DNA of 64,000 nucleotides from Lentzea xinjiangensis (GTDB taxonomy: Bacteria; Actinomycetota; Actinomycetes; Mycobacteriales; Pseudonocardiaceae), in contig NZ_FOFR01000001.1 in the NCBI RefSeq assembly GCF_900110955.1, forward strand, positions 604,410 to 668,409, given 5' to 3'. The translations under genes and the position numbers were made by a program. Positions 59,504-64,000 of this stretch are shown here, one piece after another (position 1 is the first letter of the stretch; each line of letters begins with the position of its first letter). The notes below the pieces were generated by a model that was not told the origin of the DNA, did no database searches, and saw only the letters and a program-made list of their open reading frames with translations.

Positions 59504-60252
59504 CCGAGCCAGGGGGAGAGCACTCCAGCGTCAACAACCGCGCCGGAGAGGACCTCGAGAAGACCAACCCGGACGAGGCCAAGGCGAAAGCCCCCGTCTT
59601 CGCGGGCAAGGAGCGCAAGGGCCTCTTCGGCGTCACCGGCTCCGGTGACACGTCCGGCTTCGGTGGCCTGCGCCTGCCCGCCCACGTGGCCGCTCCGTCC
59701 GAGCGCCCGTACGGCGGCTGGTTCGACGAGGTCGCGGACGAGATCTTCGCCGCGATCAGCGAGAAGGGCCTGCCCGCCGACACGGTGCAGCAGGTGTCGG
59801 TCGACCGCGGCGAGATCACCTTCTACCTCAAGCCGGAGACGCTGGCGGAGGTCGCGCGCATCTGCCGCGACACCCCGTCGCTGCGCTTCGAGCTGTGCAG
59901 CTCGGTGTCCGGCGTCGACTACGGCGTCGGCGTGCCGCAGCGCCTGCACTCGGTCACCCACCTCACGTCGATGACGTACCGCCGCCGCATCCGGCTGGAG
60001 GTCGCGGTCGACGTCGAGCACCCGCACGTGCCGAGCCTCGTCGAGGTCTACCCGACGGCGGACTGGCAGGAGCGCGAGACCTGGGACATGTTCGGGATCG
60101 TCTACGACGGTCACCCCGGACTGACCCGCATCCTCATGCCGGACGACTGGGACGGCCACCCCCAGCGCAAGGACTACCCGCTGGGCGGCATCCCCGTCGA
60201 GTACAAGGGCGCGGAGATCCCTCCGCCGGACCAGAGGCGGTCCTACTCATGA
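59500..60252 (+). CDS. nuoC: NADH-quinone oxidoreductase subunit C
   Basis: 250 residues. The core [50 protein letters not shown] in outline is the NuoC 30-kDa signature. A disordered N-terminal extension of about 60 residues ([20 protein letters not shown]) is an actinobacterial feature. GTG start inside the nuoB stop. Confidence 0.95.
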   Translation: MTEPGGEHSSVNNRAGEDLEKTNPDEAKAKAPVFAGKERKGLFGVTGSGDTSGFGGLRLPAHVAAPSERPYGGWFDEVADEIFAAISEKGLPADTVQQVSVDRGEITFYLKPETLAEVARICRDTPSLRFELCSSVSGVDYGVGVPQRLHSVTHLTSMTYRRRIRLEVAVDVEHPHVPSLVEVYPTADWQERETWDMFGIVYDGHPGLTRILMPDDWDGHPQRKDYPLGGIPVEYKGAEIPPPDQRRSYS

Positions 60253-61646
60253 CCGAGCGGCTTTCCGACGTCACCACCGGGACCAACACCAGCGCGACCG
60301 GGAGCGACAGCACGGACGACGTCACCACCGGCACGGCCACCCCGGAGGTCGCGGACTCCCGCAAGACCACCGAGGGCACCGTCTACACGGTGACCGGCGG
60401 CGACTGGGACGAGGTGCTCGCGGACGCGGTCCACGACGAGCGCATCGTCATGAACCTCGGCCCGCAGCACCCGTCGACGCACGGCGTGCTCCGCCTGGTC
60501 CTCGAGCTCGAGGGCGAGACGGTCACCCACGCCCGCAGCGTCATCGGCTACCTGCACACGGGCATCGAGAAGAACGTCGAGTACCGCAACTGGGTGCAGG
60601 GCGTCACGTTCGTGACGCGCACGGACTACCTGGCGCCGCTGCACCACGAGGCCGCGTACTGCATGGCCGTCGAGAAGCTGCTCGGCGTCACGGTGCCGGA
60701 CAAGGCGCAGGCGATCCGCGTGCTGCTGATGGAGATCAACCGCATCAGCTCGCACCTCGTCGCGCTCGCCACCGGCGGCATGGAGCTCGGCGCCCTCACC
60801 GGCATGACCTCCGGCTTCCGGGAGCGCGAAGAGGCCCTGCACCTGCTGGAGCACCTGACGGGCCTGCGGATGAACCACGCGTTCATCCGCCCCGGCGGTC
60901 TCGCCCAGGACCTGCCCGACGACGCGGTCGAGAAGATCACCGCGTTCGTCAAGGTCATGGAGAAGCGGCTGCCGGACTACGACAAGCTGCTCACCGGCCA
61001 GCCGATCTGGCGCAACCGCCTCGCGAACGTGGGCTACCTGCCCGTCGACGCGTGCCTCGCGCTCGGCATCACCGGCCCGATCCTGCGCTCCGCCGGCCTC
61101 GCCTGGGACCTGCGCAAGATCGAGCCGTACAGCGGCTACGAGAACTACGAGTTCGACGTGCCGACCTCGAACGCGGCGGACTGCTTCGCGCGGTACCTGC
61201 TGCGCCTCGAGGAGATGCACCAGTCGCTGCGGATCATCAAGCAGGTCGTGAAGAACCTGCCGACCGGTCCGGTGATGGTCTCCGACGCGAAGATCGCGTG
61301 GCCCGCGCAGCTCACGATCGGCAGCGACGGCATGGGCAACTCGCTCGAGCACGTCCGCAAGATCATGGGTCAGTCCATGGAGTCCCTGATCCACCACTTC
61401 AAGCTGGTGACCGAGGGCTTCAAGGTTCCGCCCGGCCAGGTGTACGTGCCGGTGGAGTCGCCGCGCGGCGAGCTGGGCTACCACGTCGTCTCCGACGGCG
61501 GCTCCAGGCCGATGCGCGTGCACCTGCGCGAACCCAGTTTCGTGAACCTCCAGTCGATGCCCGCGATGTGCGAGGGCGGCATGGTCGCCGACGTGATCGC
61601 GTCCGTCGCCTCGATCGACCCGGTGATGGGTGGTTGCGACCGATGA
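60249..61646 (+). CDS. nuoD: NADH-quinone oxidoreductase subunit D
   Basis: 465 residues. [20 protein letters not shown] and [16 protein letters not shown] form the quinone-binding site with Nuo[15 protein letters not shown] is the C-terminus. A Thr/Asp-rich, low-complexity extension occupies about residues 8-45. ATG overlaps the nuoC stop by 4 bases. Confidence 0.96.
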   Translation: MTERLSDVTTGTNTSATGSDSTDDVTTGTATPEVADSRKTTEGTVYTVTGGDWDEVLADAVHDERIVMNLGPQHPSTHGVLRLVLELEGETVTHARSVIGYLHTGIEKNVEYRNWVQGVTFVTRTDYLAPLHHEAAYCMAVEKLLGVTVPDKAQAIRVLLMEINRISSHLVALATGGMELGALTGMTSGFREREEALHLLEHLTGLRMNHAFIRPGGLAQDLPDDAVEKITAFVKVMEKRLPDYDKLLTGQPIWRNRLANVGYLPVDACLALGITGPILRSAGLAWDLRKIEPYSGYENYEFDVPTSNAADCFARYLLRLEEMHQSLRIIKQVVKNLPTGPVMVSDAKIAWPAQLTIGSDGMGNSLEHVRKIMGQSMESLIHHFKLVTEGFKVPPGQVYVPVESPRGELGYHVVSDGGSRPMRVHLREPSFVNLQSMPAMCEGGMVADVIASVASIDPVMGGCDR

Positions 61647-62362
61647 CTCAGGCTCCAGAGAGCACCACGTTCGACCAGGCCACCGCGGACCGCGCGCAGG
61701 CGATCATCGCCCGCTACCCGCAGCCCCGCAGCGCCCTGCTGCCGATGCTGCACCTCGTGCAGTCGGTCGAGGGCTACGTCTCCCAGGAGGGCATCCGGTT
61801 CTGCGCCGGCCAGCTCGACCTGACCGAGGCGGAGGTCAGCGCGGTCGCGACCTTCTACACCATGTACAAGCGCCGCCCGTGCGGCGAGCACCTGGTCAGC
61901 GTGTGCACGAACACGCTGTGCGCGGCGCTGGGCGGCGACGAGATCTACTCGACGCTCAAGAACCACCTCGGCGTCGGCCACGACGAGACCGCGGGCGAGC
62001 CGGGCACGCCGGGCTCGATCACCCTGGAGCACGCCGAGTGCCTCGCCGCGTGCGACCTCGGCCCGGTCCTCCAGGTGAACTACGAGTTCTACGACAACCA
62101 GACCCCGGAGAAGGCGCTGGGACTGGTGAAGGCGTTGCAGTCGGGGGAGAGGCCCGCCCCGACCAGAGGCGCCCCGCTCACCGACTTCAAGCAGGCCGAG
62201 CTCCAGCTCGCCGGGTTCTTCGAGGGGCGCGACGCCGACCTCGACGGCCCGTCGGCGGCGCCGGAGACGTTGCGCGGAGCCGAGATCGCGCAGGAACGCG
62301 GCTGGGACGCCCCCGCGGTGCCCGCGAACGCCGAGTTCCCTGCCCTGCCAGAGAAGAAGTAG
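61643..62362 (+). CDS. nuoE: NADH-quinone oxidoreductase subunit E
   Basis: 239 residues, thioredoxin-like [2Fe-2S] protein. [12 protein letters not shown] and [12 protein letters not shown] supply the four Cys of cluster N1a. After the domain comes a tail of about 80 residues ([30 protein letters not shown] in outline) usual in actinobacteria. Overlaps nuoD by 4 bases. Confidence 0.95.
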   Translation: MTQAPESTTFDQATADRAQAIIARYPQPRSALLPMLHLVQSVEGYVSQEGIRFCAGQLDLTEAEVSAVATFYTMYKRRPCGEHLVSVCTNTLCAALGGDEIYSTLKNHLGVGHDETAGEPGTPGSITLEHAECLAACDLGPVLQVNYEFYDNQTPEKALGLVKALQSGERPAPTRGAPLTDFKQAELQLAGFFEGRDADLDGPSAAPETLRGAEIAQERGWDAPAVPANAEFPALPEKK

Positions 62363-62369
62363 GGGAACC

Positions 62370-63668
62370 ATGGTTGACCCGCTGACTCCCGTTCTCACCA
62401 AGCGCTGGACCGAGCCCAGGTCCTGGACCATCGAGACCTACGAGCGCACCGGTGGCTACACCGCCCTGCCCAAGGCGCTGAAGGCCCACCCGGACCAGCT
62501 CATCCAGCAGTGCAAGGACTCCGGGCTGCGCGGCCGCGGCGGCGCGGGGTTCCCCACCGGCATGAAGTGGGGCTTCATCCCGCAGGGCGACGGCAAGCCG
62601 CACTACCTCGTCATCAACGCCGACGAGGGCGAGCCGGGCACCTGCAAGGACATCCCGCTGATGATGGCGGACCCGCACTCGCTGATCGAGGGCGTGATCA
62701 TCACGTCGTACGCGATCCGCGCGAACTTCGCGGCGATCTACGTCCGCGGCGAGGCCCTGCACTGCATCCGCCGGCTCAACGCGGCGGTGCGCGAGGCGTA
62801 CGCCAAGGGGTACCTGGGCAAGAACGTCCTGGGCAGCGGGTTCGACCTGGACGTCGTGGTCCACGCCGGCGCCGGCGCGTACATCTGCGGTGAGGAGACC
62901 GCGCTGCTCGACTCGCTGGAGGGCCGTCGTGGCCAGCCGCGGCTCAAGCCGCCGTTCCCCGCCACCTCGGGCCTGTACGCGTCGCCCACCGTGGTGAACA
63001 ACGTCGAGACGATCGCGTCGGTCCCCTTCATCGTCAACGGTGGCGCCGACTGGTTCCGCGAGATGGGTCGCGACCGCTCGCCCGGTCCGAAGATCTACTC
63101 GCTGTCCGGCCACGTGACCAACCCCGGCCAGTACGAGGCGCCGATGGGCACCACGCTCCGGCAGCTGCTGGAGATGGCGGGCGGCATGAAGGACGGCATC
63201 CCGCTGAAGTTCTGGACGCCGGGTGGTTCGTCCACGCCGCTGTTCACCGCGGAGCACCTCGACGTGCCGCTGGACTTCGAGGGCGCCGCCGAGGCCGGCT
63301 CGATGCTGGGCACGACCGCCGTGCAGGTCTTCAACGAGACCGTGTCCGTGCCGTGGGCCGTCATGAAGTGGACGGAGTTCTACAAGCACGAGTCGTGCGG
63401 CAAGTGCACGCCGTGCCGCGAGGGCACGTACTGGCTCGTGCAGATCCTGCAGCGGATGGTGGCGGGCAACGGCACGGCGAGCGACATCGACACGTTGCTC
63501 GACGTCTGCGACAACATCCTCGGCCGTTCCTTCTGCGCGCTCGGTGACGGTGCCGTCAGCCCGATCACCAGTGGCATCAAGTACTTCAAGGACGAGTTCC
63601 TGGCTCTCTGCGACCAGAACTCTGCCAAGAACAGGGCCAACTCCGTCCTGGCTGGAGCGAACGCATGA
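62370..63668 (+). CDS. nuoF: NADH-quinone oxidoreductase subunit F
   Basis: 432 residues. [18 protein letters not shown] binds [22 protein letters not shown] the FMN, and [16 protein letters not shown] plus a later Cys ([10 protein letters not shown]) the N3 [4Fe-4S] cluster. This is the NADH entry point of complex I. ATG 7 bases after nuoE; nuoG overlaps its stop by 4. Confidence 0.96.
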   Translation: MVDPLTPVLTKRWTEPRSWTIETYERTGGYTALPKALKAHPDQLIQQCKDSGLRGRGGAGFPTGMKWGFIPQGDGKPHYLVINADEGEPGTCKDIPLMMADPHSLIEGVIITSYAIRANFAAIYVRGEALHCIRRLNAAVREAYAKGYLGKNVLGSGFDLDVVVHAGAGAYICGEETALLDSLEGRRGQPRLKPPFPATSGLYASPTVVNNVETIASVPFIVNGGADWFREMGRDRSPGPKIYSLSGHVTNPGQYEAPMGTTLRQLLEMAGGMKDGIPLKFWTPGGSSTPLFTAEHLDVPLDFEGAAEAGSMLGTTAVQVFNETVSVPWAVMKWTEFYKHESCGKCTPCREGTYWLVQILQRMVAGNGTASDIDTLLDVCDNILGRSFCALGDGAVSPITSGIKYFKDEFLALCDQNSAKNRANSVLAGANA

Positions 63669-64000
63669 CCATCGCGCCTGACAAGCCCAACGCAACCGAG
63701 CTCGTCGTGCCGGAGGGGCACGTCAAGCTCGTCATCGACGGTGTGGAAGTGGTCGCTCCCAAGGGCGAGCTGCTGATCCGCACGGCCGAGCGCCTCGGCA
63801 CGGTCATCCCGCGCTTCTGCGACCACCCGCTGCTGGAGCCCGCCGGCGCCTGCCGCCAGTGCCTCGTCGAGGTCGAGATGGGCGGCCGGCCGATGCCGAA
63901 GCCGCAGGCCTCCTGCACGATGACGGTCGCGGACGGCATGGTCGTGAAGACCCAGCTGACCTCGCCGGTCGCGGACAAGGCCCAGCAGGGTGTGATGGAG
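63665..64000 (+). CDS. nuoG: NADH-quinone oxidoreductase subunit G (N-terminal 112 residues)
   Basis: Runs off the window. The first 112 residues show the [2Fe-2S] ferredoxin domain: [18 protein letters not shown], then C52 (IPRFCDHP), C63 and C66 ([10 protein letters not shown]) and C84 (QASCTMTV). Cluster N1b. The molybdopterin-like domain lies beyond the end. Confidence 0.94.
   Translation, partial: MTIAPDKPNATELVVPEGHVKLVIDGVEVVAPKGELLIRTAERLGTVIPRFCDHPLLEPAGACRQCLVEVEMGGRPMPKPQASCTMTVADGMVVKTQLTSPVADKAQQGVME

Overview
The window is about 64 kb of high-GC actinobacterial chromosome. Gene order follows the Mycobacterium tuberculosis Rv0500A–Rv0561c block closely: an excisionase-like gene, bS22, an epimerase, an acyltransferase, rex-hemACD-hemB-hemL, a thioredoxin-like gene, ccdA-resB-ccsA, a MinD-like ATPase, menA/E/B/D, two mannosyltransferase-type genes, ubiE/menG and menJ. 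BldC, a BldN-like sigma factor with a DUF5667 partner, XRE-DUF397 pairs and a phenylacetate cluster point to a filamentous member of the Pseudonocardiales (Lentzea/Saccharothrix/Actinosynnema-like). That placement is inferred from remembered gene content and synteny, not from a database search.

Layout. 1-9.1 kb: end of an excisionase-like regulator, bS22, the Rv0501/Rv0502-type pair, a P450-like/PEP-mutase fusion divergent from an ArsR regulator, an acyl-CoA ligase with a glutaredoxin-like gene, an ECF sigma factor with a DUF5667 membrane protein, and a HAD hydrolase. 9.2-21.4 kb: a membrane-anchored molybdopterin oxidoreductase, then rex-hemA-hemC-hemD and hemB, a run of small membrane proteins, hemL and a histidine phosphatase. 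21.4-27.9 kb: a ResA-like lipoprotein, ccdA, resB, ccsA and a MinD-like ATPase, interrupted by an oppositely oriented secreted M64-type peptidase. 27.9-30.4 kb: bldC, an Lrp regulator, a DUF4229 protein and a Cds1-like PLP enzyme. 30.4-36 kb: a six-gene, translationally coupled, type VII secretion-like locus. 36-41.6 kb: menA, a secreted SH3 protein, menE and menB, divergent from menD. 41.7-46.9 kb: a secreted M1-type peptidase, an XRE/DUF397 locus with a tandem duplication, a GrpB-family gene, isochorismate synthase and a DUF3592-like protein. 46.9-50.5 kb: paaABCDE. 50.6-58.3 kb: a DUF3800-like gene, an inositol-monophosphatase-family gene, two glycosyltransferases, ubiE/menG, an AbiEi/DUF559-like gene and menJ. 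58.6-64 kb: nuoA to the start of nuoG.

How the genes work together. Much of the window builds the respiratory chain: haem (hemA, C, D, B, L), cytochrome c maturation (System II), menaquinone (menF, D, E, B, A, G, J) and complex I (nuo). Three 18-bp Rex operators, one before rex and two before nuoA, tie haem synthesis and complex I to the NADH/NAD+ state. The least explained region is 30434-35987. An EspC-like small protein with a YxxxD signal and a 1000-residue WXG-like/Pro-rich protein are followed by proteins that share domains with each other and with the large protein's C-terminus. I interpret it as an undescribed ESX-linked effector/partner module.
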